From Marinobacter sp. MDS2 (GTDB taxonomy: Bacteria; Pseudomonadota; Gammaproteobacteria; Pseudomonadales; Oleiphilaceae): a stretch of 64,000 bases of DNA. Below the pieces are notes generated by a model. The model saw only the letters and a list, made by a program, of their open reading frames with translations. It was not told the origin of the DNA and ran no database searches. Below are positions 28,982 through 37,977 of the stretch, one piece after another. Within the stretch, counting starts at the first letter, position 1; every line of letters starts with the position of its first letter. Made by a program: the position numbers and the translations under genes. The stretch covers positions 62,001-126,000 of the forward strand of contig NZ_JAVAJF010000003.1 of assembly GCF_030718085.1 (NCBI RefSeq), in the 5' to 3' direction.

Positions 28982-29302
28982 ATGACCAGCCGCTTGATCA
29001 AGAAGATGCTCGATGATTGGGAGCAACGTTCAACCCATGTCAAAGAGCAGGTCAGTACCAAGGTTGTTCTCAATAAGACAGACCTGATTAAGGTTGAAGC
29101 ACTTGCCGAGACTTATAAATTACCTGCCGGTGATTTGCTTGCTAACATAATCAGCACCGCGTTGCTGCAAATCGAAGAGCAAATGCCCTATGTGGCTGGC
29201 GATAAGGTGATTCGCGTTGAAGAGGGTAATCCCATTTACGAAGATGTGGGGCGCACACCCGACTATATGGCTGCAAAAGCCAAGCTGGAAACTAAGCAAT
29301 AA
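28982..29302 (+). CDS. Conserved small protein of unknown function
   Basis: The 106-aa soluble protein has an AGGAG ribosome-binding site. The central part (VVLNKTDLIKVEALAETYKLPAGDLLANIISTAL) looks like a short strand followed by two helices, reminiscent of ribbon-helix-helix folds. The C-terminal MPYVAGDKVIRVEEGNPIYEDVG is the best-conserved block as I recall it from Pseudomonas relatives. Those have been annotated as pilin-assembly or type 1 pilus tip component without evidence I know of. It is transcribed away from the imu operon. Confidence 0.75.
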   Translation: MTSRLIKKMLDDWEQRSTHVKEQVSTKVVLNKTDLIKVEALAETYKLPAGDLLANIISTALLQIEEQMPYVAGDKVIRVEEGNPIYEDVGRTPDYMAAKAKLETKQ

Positions 29303-29363
29303 CTAACGTCTGTATAGGACGTGAGGCACAACCCTTATTCACAATCCGCGGGGGCTGCCAGCA

Positions 29364-29930
29364 ATGGTTTCTTGTCGCCATTTCTTTCGTTTCGTGCTGC
29401 CATTGGTCATCTGCTGGTTACTTCATTCAGCCCCGAGCTACGCGGAAGATCTGGAGTTGCAGAGTCTCAGTGTGCGTGCACGGGTTTCAGAGAAGACATT
29501 GCTTGGAGAAGACGCACCGGAAGACTTTAAGGAATACGATGTGTCGGCAGTTTTCCATTTACCCTGGAACAGCTATTTTGCTTCTGGCTGGGGTGTGGGT
29601 AGCCGCTTAATGGCCAGCGGAGGAATGCTGCGGGGCGCGGGTAAAAATGCGCTCGTTGTTTCGCTCATTCCGGAATTGACGCTAGGCAGTGAGAACGGTC
29701 GTTTTGTCCTGGACCTGGGCGCAGGAGGTGCTTTGTTCAGCAGGTGGCGTTTTGGTACCCAGGATTTTGGTGGGCCTTTTCAGTTTGCCCTGACCTCGGG
29801 CGTCACTTTTCCGCTTATTAGAAATCTGGGACTGGGGTATCGCTTCCTGCATTATTCCGATGCCAGCGTTAATGGATCTGATACGACTGGAGCGGATTTC
29901 CACATGATCGAACTTAGCTACCGATTTTGA
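29364..29930 (+). CDS. PagL-like lipid A deacylase / acyloxyacyl hydrolase
   Basis: This 188-aa outer-membrane protein has a signal peptide (about residues 1-27, cut after SYA). Alternating hydrophobic strands fit an 8-stranded barrel, and the terminal residue is Phe. Near the C-terminus GYRFLHYSDAS holds the H-x-S pair (H163, S165) of the PagL catalytic triad, with E183 as the likely acid. PagL removes the 3-O acyl chain of lipid A, altering envelope and immune properties. The His-Ser-to-Glu spacing seems longer than in P. aeruginosa PagL, so activity is inferred. Confidence 0.72.
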   Translation: MVSCRHFFRFVLPLVICWLLHSAPSYAEDLELQSLSVRARVSEKTLLGEDAPEDFKEYDVSAVFHLPWNSYFASGWGVGSRLMASGGMLRGAGKNALVVSLIPELTLGSENGRFVLDLGAGGALFSRWRFGTQDFGGPFQFALTSGVTFPLIRNLGLGYRFLHYSDASVNGSDTTGADFHMIELSYRF

Positions 29931-29951
29931 CCTTCGTTTCGCAGGCTGGGC

Positions 29952-30881
29952 TTAGATGAATGTCCAGGCCAGCACCCGTGTAACCTTGTTTCCCTGTTTC
30001 ATTTCTATTTCCCGGATATCAACCGCGCCGAGCTTGCGAATCAACTTTTTTGCGGGCTTAACGTTATCGGCCTTTGAAACCAGGCTGGTAAACCATCGGC
30101 ATTGAGTTGAATACGCGTGGCTTTCTTTAATGAGCTTTTTGAGAAACAGCTGTTCGCCGCCTTTGCACCAAAGCTCTGCTCCCATGCCGCCGAAATTCAG
30201 AGTAGGGGATTGGCTTTGGGCTTTTTGTTCACCGCGGCTACGAGCCAGGTTATTAAGCTTGAGTTGGCTCCCTTTCAGGGCTTCATCGAGCGAGGCATGA
30301 AACGGCGGGTTGCATACGCTGATGTCAAAGAATTCTCCCGCTTGAATAATTCCTTCAAAAATGTGGTTTTTATCGGGCTGTATGCGCAGTGAAATCTGTT
30401 CTTTGAGTGATGGGTTGCGGGCGATGATTTCGGACACGTTCGCCAGCGACTGGGTGTTGATGTCACTGCCGACACATTGCCAGCCGTATATCTGGCAGGC
30501 CAATAGCGGGTAAATCCCGTTCGCACCCGTGCCAATATCCAGCAGCTTGATATTGGTTTTTTCAAGCCCGGGCAAGTCGGCTACGTAATGGATGTAGTCG
30601 GCCCGGCCCGGGATGGGAGGGCAAAGTGCACCTTCAGGAATATCCCAGCCGCCGATGTCGTAATGGTGGCTTAGCAACGCGGCGTTGAGGGTTTTTACCG
30701 CCAGGGGGGTTGCGAAGTCGATGGACAGGTTGCCGTGAGCATTTGGTTTTACATAAGGCGCTAATGCCGGGTGTTTTTTTACCAGAGCCGGGAAATCGTA
30801 GCCTTGGTTGTGCAAGTTCCTTGGGTGCAGGTTCTTGCGAACAGGTTTGGCTTGGTTTTTACGTCGATGATGGCTGCTCAC
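29952..30881 (-). CDS. rlmF: 23S rRNA (adenine(1618)-N6)-methyltransferase
   Basis: RlmF methylates A1618 of 23S rRNA with S-adenosylmethionine. The frame contains LHPRNLHNQGYDF, PPIPGRADYIHY, the Rossmann motif LLDIGTGANGIYPL and the N6-methylase motif NPPFH, all matching E. coli RlmF. I chose the GTG at 30881 (309 aa, close to the 308 aa of E. coli). The longer frame starts at a TTG that overlaps a perfect TATAAT on the minus strand, so it is probably not transcribed. Confidence 0.93.
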   Translation of the reverse strand: MSSHHRRKNQAKPVRKNLHPRNLHNQGYDFPALVKKHPALAPYVKPNAHGNLSIDFATPLAVKTLNAALLSHHYDIGGWDIPEGALCPPIPGRADYIHYVADLPGLEKTNIKLLDIGTGANGIYPLLACQIYGWQCVGSDINTQSLANVSEIIARNPSLKEQISLRIQPDKNHIFEGIIQAGEFFDISVCNPPFHASLDEALKGSQLKLNNLARSRGEQKAQSQSPTLNFGGMGAELWCKGGEQLFLKKLIKESHAYSTQCRWFTSLVSKADNVKPAKKLIRKLGAVDIREIEMKQGNKVTRVLAWTFI

Positions 30882-30937
30882 AGTAATCGGCCCGGGGCTT
30901 TGGAATTGAATGTAGACTGGGTCTGGCTTCGGGCCCA

Positions 30938-30943
30938 ATTATA
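30938..30943 (-). promoter_or_regulatory. Probable rlmF promoter -10
   Basis: TATAAT on the minus strand, 57 nt upstream of the preferred GTG start. TTGGAG lies 17 bp further upstream as a weak -35. Confidence 0.5.
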
Positions 30944-30971
30944 AGCTGCGTTTGTCAGTCCTCCAATTGCG

Positions 30972-31148
30972 TTAGGTGTTCGGCGACTCAATCTGCTGAA
31001 TCTGCTTATAAACCTCCTCTGCTTCTGCGGAGAGTTCAGAATACGTTCTGATATCACCGTTCCTTTGGGCTTGCATGGCCCTCTCGAGCAGTGTCGCGTA
31101 TTGTTTTTTGAGCTTTTTAGCCGGATCTTTCTTGAAGAAGGACAGCAT
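30972..31148 (-). CDS. Small charged protein (Lacal_2735/DUF6435-like)
   Basis: This 58-aa frame begins MLSFFKKDPAKKLKKQYATL and continues LERAMQAQRNGDIRTYSELS. GGAG lies 6 nt before the ATG. The FFKKDP-KKL-KQY start and the AMQAQRNGDI block match my memory of a family of tiny marine bacterial proteins called Lacal_2735 or DUF6435. It is helical and very basic at the N-terminus. The function is unknown. It lies upstream of rlmF on the same strand. Confidence 0.75.
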   Translation of the reverse strand: MLSFFKKDPAKKLKKQYATLLERAMQAQRNGDIRTYSELSAEAEEVYKQIQQIESPNT

Positions 31149-31298
31149 AGAGTTCTCCGCTAGTGTGCGATGCGAGGTATATACGGAATGTTTTTAGGAT
31201 CAGGTCATTACCAGCAGACCGCATTGAATATAGACAAGGAATGCGGGGTGCGCTTTATCCTATACTCTGAATAAATGCTTGCTGCTGACGCGGGGCGA

Positions 31299-32441
31299 AT
31301 GATGAAAACATCGCAATTCATCTTGTACCTATTCCTTATCGGAGTTGGGGTTTGCGGCAACACCTACGCCGAACGAACGGATAACGTGGTTCATGGTAAT
31401 TCAGGTTCGAGCCTGATCGCTGAAAGCTATGGCGAATTTGATGAACCTTGGGCCATGACCTTTCTCCCGGATGGGCGCCTCCTTGTCACTGAAAAATCAG
31501 GTGCTCTATATCTGGTTCGCTTGAATGACCGCACTAAACTGCCTGTCCGAGGCATGCCGGAGGTGGCCTATGGCGGGCAGGGTGGTTTGGGGGACGTTGT
31601 TCTTCATCCGAACTATCCGGATAACCACTGGATTTATCTGTCGTATGCAGAGCAGGGTTCCTGGCGGAAAAAAGGAGCCGTTGTTGCTCGGGCCGAACTG
31701 AATACCGAGGCGGACCCACCATCCATCGTAAACCTCGAAGTCATCTGGCGGCAAACTCCGAAGGTTTCCGGCGCAGGGCATTACTCCCACCGACTGGCAT
31801 TTGGGCCTGAAGGGCATTTGTTTATCACCTCGGGTGACCGGCAAAAACTAGAGCCGGCTCAGCATTGGGGTCAGAATTTGGGTAAGGTGATCCGGATTAA
31901 TCCGGACGGCTCCATTCCCAAGGATAATCCGTTTCAGGACCAAGGGGAGCTCGCAAAATCTTTTTGGTCGCTCGGGCATCGCAATGTACTTGGCATTGCA
32001 TTCGACAAGCAGGGACAGTTATGGACCCACGAAATGGGCCCCAGACACGGCGACGAATTTAACCTGACAGTGGCCGGCGAGAATTACGGCTGGCCCCTGG
32101 TTTCTTGGGGGGATCATTACTCCGGCTTTCCCATTCCCGATCATGACACGCGCCCTGAGTTCAAAGCGCCGGCGATTTACTGGGTACCAACGGTAGCCCC
32201 TTCTGGGCTGGCGCTTTATTACGGTTCGATGTTTCCCAACTGGCAGGGCCAGGCTTTTATTGGCGGTCTGCGGTCAGAATCTCTGTTACGAATCAGAATA
32301 GACGGTCAGGAAGCCTCAGAGGCAGAGCGTTTCGCTATGGGTGAACGTATCCGAGAGGTTGAGGTTGGGCCGGAAGGTGCATTGTGGGTGCTGGAAGATG
32401 GCGTTGGTGGTCGCCTGCTGCGCCTCGCTTGCAAATGCTAG
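31299..32441 (+). CDS. PQQ-dependent sugar dehydrogenase (soluble aldose dehydrogenase type)
   Basis: A secreted beta-propeller of 380 aa that oxidises aldoses with pyrroloquinoline quinone; E. coli YliI is the model. A signal peptide ([20 protein letters not shown]) leads into [20 protein letters not shown], the first blade. [12 protein letters not shown], the [18 protein letters not shown] block and [10 protein letters not shown] (PQQ and calcium site region) follow. The ATG at 31299 was chosen to place the signal peptide at the N-terminus; the frame opens at 31275. TATACT at 31261-31266 may be the -10. No PQQ synthesis gene is nearby, so cofactor supply is unknown. Confidence 0.88.
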   Translation: MMKTSQFILYLFLIGVGVCGNTYAERTDNVVHGNSGSSLIAESYGEFDEPWAMTFLPDGRLLVTEKSGALYLVRLNDRTKLPVRGMPEVAYGGQGGLGDVVLHPNYPDNHWIYLSYAEQGSWRKKGAVVARAELNTEADPPSIVNLEVIWRQTPKVSGAGHYSHRLAFGPEGHLFITSGDRQKLEPAQHWGQNLGKVIRINPDGSIPKDNPFQDQGELAKSFWSLGHRNVLGIAFDKQGQLWTHEMGPRHGDEFNLTVAGENYGWPLVSWGDHYSGFPIPDHDTRPEFKAPAIYWVPTVAPSGLALYYGSMFPNWQGQAFIGGLRSESLLRIRIDGQEASEAERFAMGERIREVEVGPEGALWVLEDGVGGRLLRLACKC

Positions 32442-32477
32442 AATACACGCAAGCATCGGTCATTACAGGAGAAATTA

Positions 32478-33404
32478 ATGATGAATACGGCCCCTGACCC
32501 TTACCCTATCGGTACGCCCGGCACGCCGTGGGGCGACGAGGAGCGCACTGAGTGGTTGTCACAACAGTCCCGGCAGCGCAGCTATGAATCCGAAGTGTTG
32601 AGCGTCATCGAGCGCCTGAAATCGGATTTTGACGTAGAAGAATATGGGTGTCTGGACTACGGTTCTGACCGCTATCCGCTGATGGCGATTCGCAGTCGTG
32701 ACTGGCATGACGATCTGCCGGTTGTGCTGATCACGGGCGGGGTGCATGGCTATGAAACCAGCGGTGTGCATGGTGCACTGCAGTTCGTTGAGCAGCATGC
32801 GGCGGATTACGCGGAGCGTGTGAACCTTTTGGTTGCACCTTGTGTTAGCCCATGGGCATACGAGCGTATCCATCGTTGGAACGCAGACGCGGTCGATCCC
32901 AACCGCTCTTTCCACGAAAACAGCCCCGCGGGGGAATCGGCAGCTCTTATGCGATTGGTAGCGCCCATCCGCAATCGTGCGCTGTTGCATATGGACTTGC
33001 ACGAAACCACTGATACCGATGAAACCGAGTTTCGCCCCGCACTGGCTGCCCGGGACGGTAAGCCGTTTGAGTCGGGCGACATACCAGACGGTTTCTATTT
33101 GGTCGATGATAGTGAAAATCCGCAGCCGGAATTTCAGCAGGCCATCATAGAAGCGGTGGAGCAGATAACGCATATTGCACCTGCTGATGATAAAGGGGAG
33201 ATCTTCGGCTCGCCTGTAGCTTCGCGGGGTGTAATCCAGTATCCGCTTCAACAGCTCGGGTTGTGTGCGGGTATCACGAACGCCCCATACCGGACCACAA
33301 CCGAGGTTTATCCTGACAGCTCAAGAGCGACACCTGATCAGTGCAATGCGGCACAGGTTGCTGCCGTGTGCGCGGGAATTGGTTACGCGATCGCGAACCG
33401 ATAA
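32478..33404 (+). CDS. M14-family zinc peptidase or deacylase
   Basis: The 308-aa cytosolic protein has zinc ligands in GGVHGYE (near residue 89), the M14 motif DPNR, and a later HMDLHET. This pattern is shared by carboxypeptidase-like and succinylglutamate desuccinylase/aspartoacylase-like enzymes, so the substrate is unknown. AGGAG lies 6 nt before the ATG. It starts 36 nt after the PQQ dehydrogenase and is followed 26 nt later by phhB. Confidence 0.8.
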   Translation: MMNTAPDPYPIGTPGTPWGDEERTEWLSQQSRQRSYESEVLSVIERLKSDFDVEEYGCLDYGSDRYPLMAIRSRDWHDDLPVVLITGGVHGYETSGVHGALQFVEQHAADYAERVNLLVAPCVSPWAYERIHRWNADAVDPNRSFHENSPAGESAALMRLVAPIRNRALLHMDLHETTDTDETEFRPALAARDGKPFESGDIPDGFYLVDDSENPQPEFQQAIIEAVEQITHIAPADDKGEIFGSPVASRGVIQYPLQQLGLCAGITNAPYRTTTEVYPDSSRATPDQCNAAQVAAVCAGIGYAIANR

Positions 33405-33430
33405 GCGAACGACGTTAGGGGAGAGCAGCG

Positions 33431-33778
33431 ATGAGTGAATTGGCTGAGCAACACTGCGAGGCGTGCCGTAAAGGTGCGCCCAAGGTGACCGGCGATGAGA
33501 AGGAGCTCTTGTGCGGGAAAATCCCGGACTGGCGCCTTGTGGATGCACAGAGCGAAGAGAGGCTCAAAAAGGTTTTTAAGTTCAAAAACTTCGCCCAAGC
33601 TCAGGCATTCGCTAATCAAGTAGGTGATCTGGCTGAAGCGGAAAACCACCATCCGGCCATTCTTCTGGAATACGGCAAAGTGACTGTCAGCTGGTGGACC
33701 CACGCTATCGGCGGCCTGCACCGGAATGATTTTATTATGGCAGCTAAAACTGACGCTTTATTGGCCGTTCCAGAGTAG
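33431..33778 (+). CDS. phhB: Pterin-4a-carbinolamine dehydratase
   Basis: This 115-aa enzyme dehydrates 4a-hydroxytetrahydropterin, recycling the cofactor of phenylalanine hydroxylase. The core PDWRLV...[44 protein letters not shown] includes the conserved His pair and the SWWTHxxGGLHxND signature. An N-terminal CxxC (CEAC) is also seen. No phhA is in the window, so it may serve elsewhere, for example in molybdopterin-related chemistry. Confidence 0.92.
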   Translation: MSELAEQHCEACRKGAPKVTGDEKELLCGKIPDWRLVDAQSEERLKKVFKFKNFAQAQAFANQVGDLAEAENHHPAILLEYGKVTVSWWTHAIGGLHRNDFIMAAKTDALLAVPE

Positions 33779-33892
33779 CTTGTCTTCGGGTAGGCAGCGG
33801 TGTTGATCTTGGTCTAGCCTTGTTATGTTGTTGGTCAGGCTGCGAAGTCTGTATCAACACAGATGGCAATAAACGGAGATAGGGAGAGCAGC

Positions 33893-34321
33893 ATGAAGAA
33901 AAGCACAATGACTTTGTTGTCGGCTTTGTTGGTTGCACCGATGATGACTCTCGCGGGAAGCATGACGTCTGAAGCTCCGGACAACGCGGAAGTCTACTTT
34001 GTTCAGCCGAGCGATGGGGCCATGGTTGGGCAAACCGTTAAAGTGGTTTTTGGTCTTCGCAATATGGGCGTTGCGCCGGCCGGTGTTGATAAGAAAAATA
34101 CCGGGCATCATCACCTTTTGATTGATACCGACGTGCCGGCTGATCTGAGTAAGCCGTTGCCAGCCACCGAGAAGATCAAACACTTTGGCGGCGGCCAGAC
34201 GGAAACCGAAATCGAACTTGCTCCCGGTACTCACACCTTGCAGTTGTTATTGGGTAACCATGCCCACGTGCCTCACAGCACGCCGGTGGTATCCGAAAAG
34301 ATCACCATCACGGTCAAGTAA
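33893..34321 (+). CDS. DUF4399 periplasmic protein
   Basis: The 142-aa protein has a signal peptide (MKKSTMTLLSALLVAPMMTLAG). The domain AEVYFVQPSDGAMVGQTVKVVFGL...GHHHLLID...IKHFGGGQTETEIEL.PGTHTLQLLLG is typical of DUF4399. The His cluster (GHHHLLID, GNHAHVPH) could bind metal, possibly copper, but this is inference. ATG 33893 was chosen because GGAGAG precedes it and the signal peptide starts there; the frame opens at 33863. Confidence 0.8.
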   Translation: MKKSTMTLLSALLVAPMMTLAGSMTSEAPDNAEVYFVQPSDGAMVGQTVKVVFGLRNMGVAPAGVDKKNTGHHHLLIDTDVPADLSKPLPATEKIKHFGGGQTETEIELAPGTHTLQLLLGNHAHVPHSTPVVSEKITITVK

Positions 34322-34448
34322 CAACAGACGGTAAATGAACATGGCGTCATAATGTCATGTTGGGCCTTTGTTTCTGTGTAGCGGAACGAGTTTGTCTGCG
34401 CTACGTGCTCCTTATTGGGTTTTCAAAACACAATAAGGAGAACAATCG

Positions 34449-36386
34449 ATGCCCTCCCGTTTCTCATTTCTTTCTGCTCGCTTTGCGCTGGCGCCCATCG
34501 CTTTAGCATTCGCTGTCACCGGCTGTATCGATTCCGGTTCGGGAAGTGGCGGTTCCGATCAAGCCACAAAACAGCGAAATTCCGCCGATCAGGCCTGTGA
34601 AAACCCCGGCAACAGCCAGGCACCGCAGTGCAAACTACCTAATCCCGTTCTGGTTTCCTGCGCTGATGGCTCGCCCCGAGAAGGCGGGCGCAGTTATTCG
34701 GTTTCTCTTAGTTCTGCCAGCAATGAAACCATTACCTTCCAGGTACTTGAGCCTACGGGCGGGATAGATTGTGAAGCTGGGCATCCGCTCGTTTTGCAGG
34801 GGCACGGTTTCGGTGGATCGCGCAGCACCGATGGCTTCGATAGTTACCGCGAAGCGGGCTTTGCAGTCATCTCCATCGACCAGCGGGGGTTTGGGCAAAG
34901 TACGGGAACCGTGCGGGTAATGGACCCGGAGTTTGAGGGGCAAGACCTGGTGCAGATTCTTGACTGGGCTGAAGCCAACCTGGACTACCTGCAGTTTCGA
35001 AACGAGGCCGACCTTCCCGAAGCGTTGAATCCGAATTTGGTGGCGGGTGCTATCGGCGGAAGTTACGGGGGCGGCTTCCAATTCCTGCTTCATGGTCTGG
35101 ACCCGAAACAACGGCTTGATGCGTTGGTGCCGGATATGACGTGGAACGACCTGCGTTACAGCCTGAATCCCGGCAACGTGATAAAGACCGGGTGGGATCT
35201 TGCGCTGGTGGCCTTTGGCGAAAGTGGCTCATACCGTAATGGAAACAGCGGCTTGGATCCGATCATGAAAGAGGTTCTGGCACAGGGAGCCTCCTTGAAC
35301 CGCTTCCCCGAGGCCGGCCTGGACTTTGTCTATTACCACAGCCCGGCTTATCGCTGCGCGGGCACCTCGTTGTCTGTGTCTGAGGATACGGACCTGGTTT
35401 CCTACCAAATGAATCCACCGGCCTTCGATGTCCCGCCGACTCCCTTCAATAACGTTGATGTCTTGTTGACTCAGGGTATGAAAGATACGTTGTTTAACTT
35501 CAACGAAGCGTGGCGCAACTTCTCATGCTTGTCGGCGCAAACAGACGGCGATATTCGGCTACTGACTCATCAGACTGGCCATGTGCTACCCGCCGAAGCA
35601 CCGGATGAGGCGCAACCGGGAACTCACATTGACCCAGCAGCGGGCCTGCTTGAAATTCCGGGCTTTCAGGGAGCGGCTGGTAAGTTTCATTGCGGCCGTA
35701 TTTCGATTGCCGATGCCACGCTGAACTGGCTGGAGCATCATCTGCTGGGTAAGCCACTTGCAGGTTACTTTGATGGCACCGAATCCAACGTGTGCTTGTC
35801 GCTCGCGGATGATCAGTCGGTGTTGGTTCCCATGGATAGCTTCCCCGCGCCAGCCAGTGAAGATCAGTTGCTGACAGGGCGCTATGCCGTTGAACGGGCG
35901 TTTGCGTCGGCTCAACCTGTGGCATCCGGATACGAGGCCGCTGCCACCGTAACCCAGCCTCCTCAGGCTCTATTCCTGGGTAAAGTTGGCGAAGACGGTG
36001 GTGTATTGGGTGGCATACCAACTATGCAACTGACGGTGTCGGATCTTGCGGGTAAAACGTCATGTGACAGCGAGCTGGGCCCCTACGCTCCGGGCTGCGA
36101 TCCGATTGTGTTTGTCGGTTTGGGTAAGCGTGCTGAAGGCGAGAGTCGCTGGGATCTGATTGACGACCAGGTGATGCCGGTTCGCGGGATAAAACATGAA
36201 GCTGTTATTCAGTTGGTCGGTGTAGCTGAATCCTTGGCGCCCGGTGATGAACTGGCGTTGCTGGTAACCGGATACCATTTACAGTACCCGGTCAGCTGGT
36301 CACGGGATGCGCAGGTGCCCTTTGTAAACGTGTCAGGGACCGTGCAGCTTCCGATGCTTGAAGGAACATTGACCGAAACACCTTAA
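34449..36386 (+). CDS. Secreted lipoprotein with alpha/beta-hydrolase fold (CocE/S15-like)
   Basis: The 645-aa protein has a lipoprotein signal with Cys at about residue 26 (FAVTGC). A low-complexity Gly/Ser linker follows, then an alpha/beta hydrolase with LQGHGFGGS (oxyanion region) and the nucleophile elbow GGSYGGGF (Ser near 202). Candidate acid and base are in GMKDTLFNF (near 343) and HQTGHVLP (near 378). The C-terminal 200 residues are beta-rich and end GTVQL, like the jelly roll of CocE/X-Pro dipeptidyl-peptidases. The substrate (peptide, ester or polymer) is unknown. AAGGAG gives a good ribosome-binding site. Confidence 0.75.
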   Translation: MPSRFSFLSARFALAPIALAFAVTGCIDSGSGSGGSDQATKQRNSADQACENPGNSQAPQCKLPNPVLVSCADGSPREGGRSYSVSLSSASNETITFQVLEPTGGIDCEAGHPLVLQGHGFGGSRSTDGFDSYREAGFAVISIDQRGFGQSTGTVRVMDPEFEGQDLVQILDWAEANLDYLQFRNEADLPEALNPNLVAGAIGGSYGGGFQFLLHGLDPKQRLDALVPDMTWNDLRYSLNPGNVIKTGWDLALVAFGESGSYRNGNSGLDPIMKEVLAQGASLNRFPEAGLDFVYYHSPAYRCAGTSLSVSEDTDLVSYQMNPPAFDVPPTPFNNVDVLLTQGMKDTLFNFNEAWRNFSCLSAQTDGDIRLLTHQTGHVLPAEAPDEAQPGTHIDPAAGLLEIPGFQGAAGKFHCGRISIADATLNWLEHHLLGKPLAGYFDGTESNVCLSLADDQSVLVPMDSFPAPASEDQLLTGRYAVERAFASAQPVASGYEAAATVTQPPQALFLGKVGEDGGVLGGIPTMQLTVSDLAGKTSCDSELGPYAPGCDPIVFVGLGKRAEGESRWDLIDDQVMPVRGIKHEAVIQLVGVAESLAPGDELALLVTGYHLQYPVSWSRDAQVPFVNVSGTVQLPMLEGTLTETP

Positions 36387-36453
36387 CGGGTTTCTCTGGA
36401 TCGGCCGGTGTTGTTTGGCATCGCCCGATCCAGATTCCCGTCGGGGCCGCGAG

Positions 36454-36954
36454 TCAGTATGCGCCCTCACTGTAGATCAGCTCATAGCTGTGGCTATAGA
36501 TCTCCAGAATGTTGCCGAACGGATCTTCCATATAGATCATGCGGTAGGGCTTTTCGCCCGGATAGTAGTAGCGTGGTTTCTCCATCCGCCGTTTGCCACC
36601 CGCGGCCACGATGCGTTCTGCGAGCTCCTCAACGTTTGGATCTTGTACGCAGAAGTGGAAAATCCCGGTCTTCCAATACTCAAAGTTATCTTCCGGATTG
36701 GTTTGATTTCTGAACTGAAACAGTTCAACACCAATTCGATCGCCGGTAGATAGATGGGCGATCCGGAAACTTCCCCAGCCTTTTCCGAACACTTCCGTGC
36801 ACATCTCGCCAATGGCGCTGTCGTCTTCTTCGATCTCGGTTGGTTTCATAATCAAGTACCAGCCCAGAACGTCCGTGTAAAACTTAACGGCTTGCTCCAG
36901 ATCCGGCACGGATATGCCGATGTGGGAAAAGTTTCTTGGGTAAACGTTGCTCAT
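36454..36954 (-). CDS. VOC (glyoxalase/dioxygenase superfamily) protein
   Basis: The 166-aa single VOC protein begins with a beta-alpha-beta unit (FSHIGISVPDLEQAVKFYTDVLGW) and ends its second half with YMEDPFGNILEIYSH. Metal ligands His 11 and Glu in the LEIYSH strand are plausible. It could be a lyase or dioxygenase; the reaction cannot be told from sequence. It is divergent from a LysR gene with a 94-nt shared upstream region, so the LysR protein likely controls it. Confidence 0.82.
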   Translation of the reverse strand: MSNVYPRNFSHIGISVPDLEQAVKFYTDVLGWYLIMKPTEIEEDDSAIGEMCTEVFGKGWGSFRIAHLSTGDRIGVELFQFRNQTNPEDNFEYWKTGIFHFCVQDPNVEELAERIVAAGGKRRMEKPRYYYPGEKPYRMIYMEDPFGNILEIYSHSYELIYSEGAY

Positions 36955-37013
36955 TGCTTGTCCTCCGTTTGTGAATCTAAGATCAGGTTACATAGCCAGG
37001 TTAATAACGTAAA

Positions 37014-37031
37014 ATTATCATTTGTCATAGT
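37014..37031. promoter_or_regulatory. Candidate operator between the VOC and LysR genes
   Basis: ATTATCA-TTTG-TCATAGT is an imperfect dyad (5 of 7 arm positions match) in AT-rich DNA in the divergent spacer, the place expected for a LysR-type site. Weak evidence only. Confidence 0.3.
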
Positions 37032-37048
37032 TTTGATTAGAGGACGTG

Positions 37049-37918
37049 ATGATTAACGTTCATTGGTTGCGCAGTTTTTGCACGCTCGCCGAGGAGGGGC
37101 ATTTCACGCGCACGGCGGAGCGCCTCCATATGACGCAGTCAGGAGTGAGTCAGCATGTGCGCAAGTTGGAGGAACAGCTCGGTGTTGAATTGCTTGTGCG
37201 CCATGGCAAACAATTCTCGCTTTCGGGCGCCGGAGAACGGCTGTACGCAAGCGCTCAGGGCATTCTTCTCGCTTTGTCCAAACTGGAACAGACGGTTGTG
37301 GAAGACCCACCGTATGAGGGCGCTGTCCGGATCATGTCGCCGGGGAGTGTGGGGCTTAAGTTATACCCTCAGGTGTTGGCCTTGCAGCAGAAACACCCCA
37401 AGCTCGTCATCGATTACCGGTTCGCGCCCAATACCGATGTGGAACAGGCAATTTCCGAATCTACCGTTGATATCGGATTCATGACCGCGAAATCCACATT
37501 GGCCGAGGTAGGCTGTACGCCCATTGCTGAAGAGTCTCTGCTGTTGGTCACACCTGCGACCACTGAAACCCCTGGTTGGAAAACACTGATGGCTCTTGGT
37601 TTTATCGATCACCCGGATGGAAGCCATCACGCGAATTTGCTTCTTGGTGCGAACTATAACGAGTTCCAGCACAGTAGCGTATTTACGAGGAAAGGTTTCT
37701 CAAATCAGATTGGCTTGATTCTGGAACCGGTGAGCAGAGGATTGGGGTTTACCGTCTTGCCTGCCCATGCGGTTGAGGCTTTCCCGAGGCCCGATCTGAT
37801 CAAGGTTCATCAACTGGCCCGGCCGGTGAGGGAGACGCTGTATCTTTGCTCCCTCCGCCACAGGCCTCTCCAAAAAAGAATGGAAACGGTCATAGCCGAA
37901 GCCAAGCGGTGGCTCTAA
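37049..37918 (+). CDS. LysR-family transcriptional regulator
   Basis: The 289-aa protein has the N-terminal LysR helix-turn-helix ([36 protein letters not shown]) and a periplasmic-binding-like effector domain from about residue 90. The ATG at 37049 directly follows a GTG that could also start; AGAGGA precedes both. It is divergent from the VOC gene, which is its likely target. Confidence 0.9.
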   Translation: MINVHWLRSFCTLAEEGHFTRTAERLHMTQSGVSQHVRKLEEQLGVELLVRHGKQFSLSGAGERLYASAQGILLALSKLEQTVVEDPPYEGAVRIMSPGSVGLKLYPQVLALQQKHPKLVIDYRFAPNTDVEQAISESTVDIGFMTAKSTLAEVGCTPIAEESLLLVTPATTETPGWKTLMALGFIDHPDGSHHANLLLGANYNEFQHSSVFTRKGFSNQIGLILEPVSRGLGFTVLPAHAVEAFPRPDLIKVHQLARPVRETLYLCSLRHRPLQKRMETVIAEAKRWL

Positions 37919-37977
37919 ACTGAATCTAAGTTCGGTGAATGGGCGCGAGAAAATGATGCGTGTAGAGATTTGATGCC

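Noticed and set aside
36395..36434. 10-bp inverted repeat between the lipoprotein hydrolase and VOC genes as a terminator
   Set aside because: The arms are perfect, but the 20-nt loop and lack of a T-run make it a poor Rho-independent terminator, so it was not listed.
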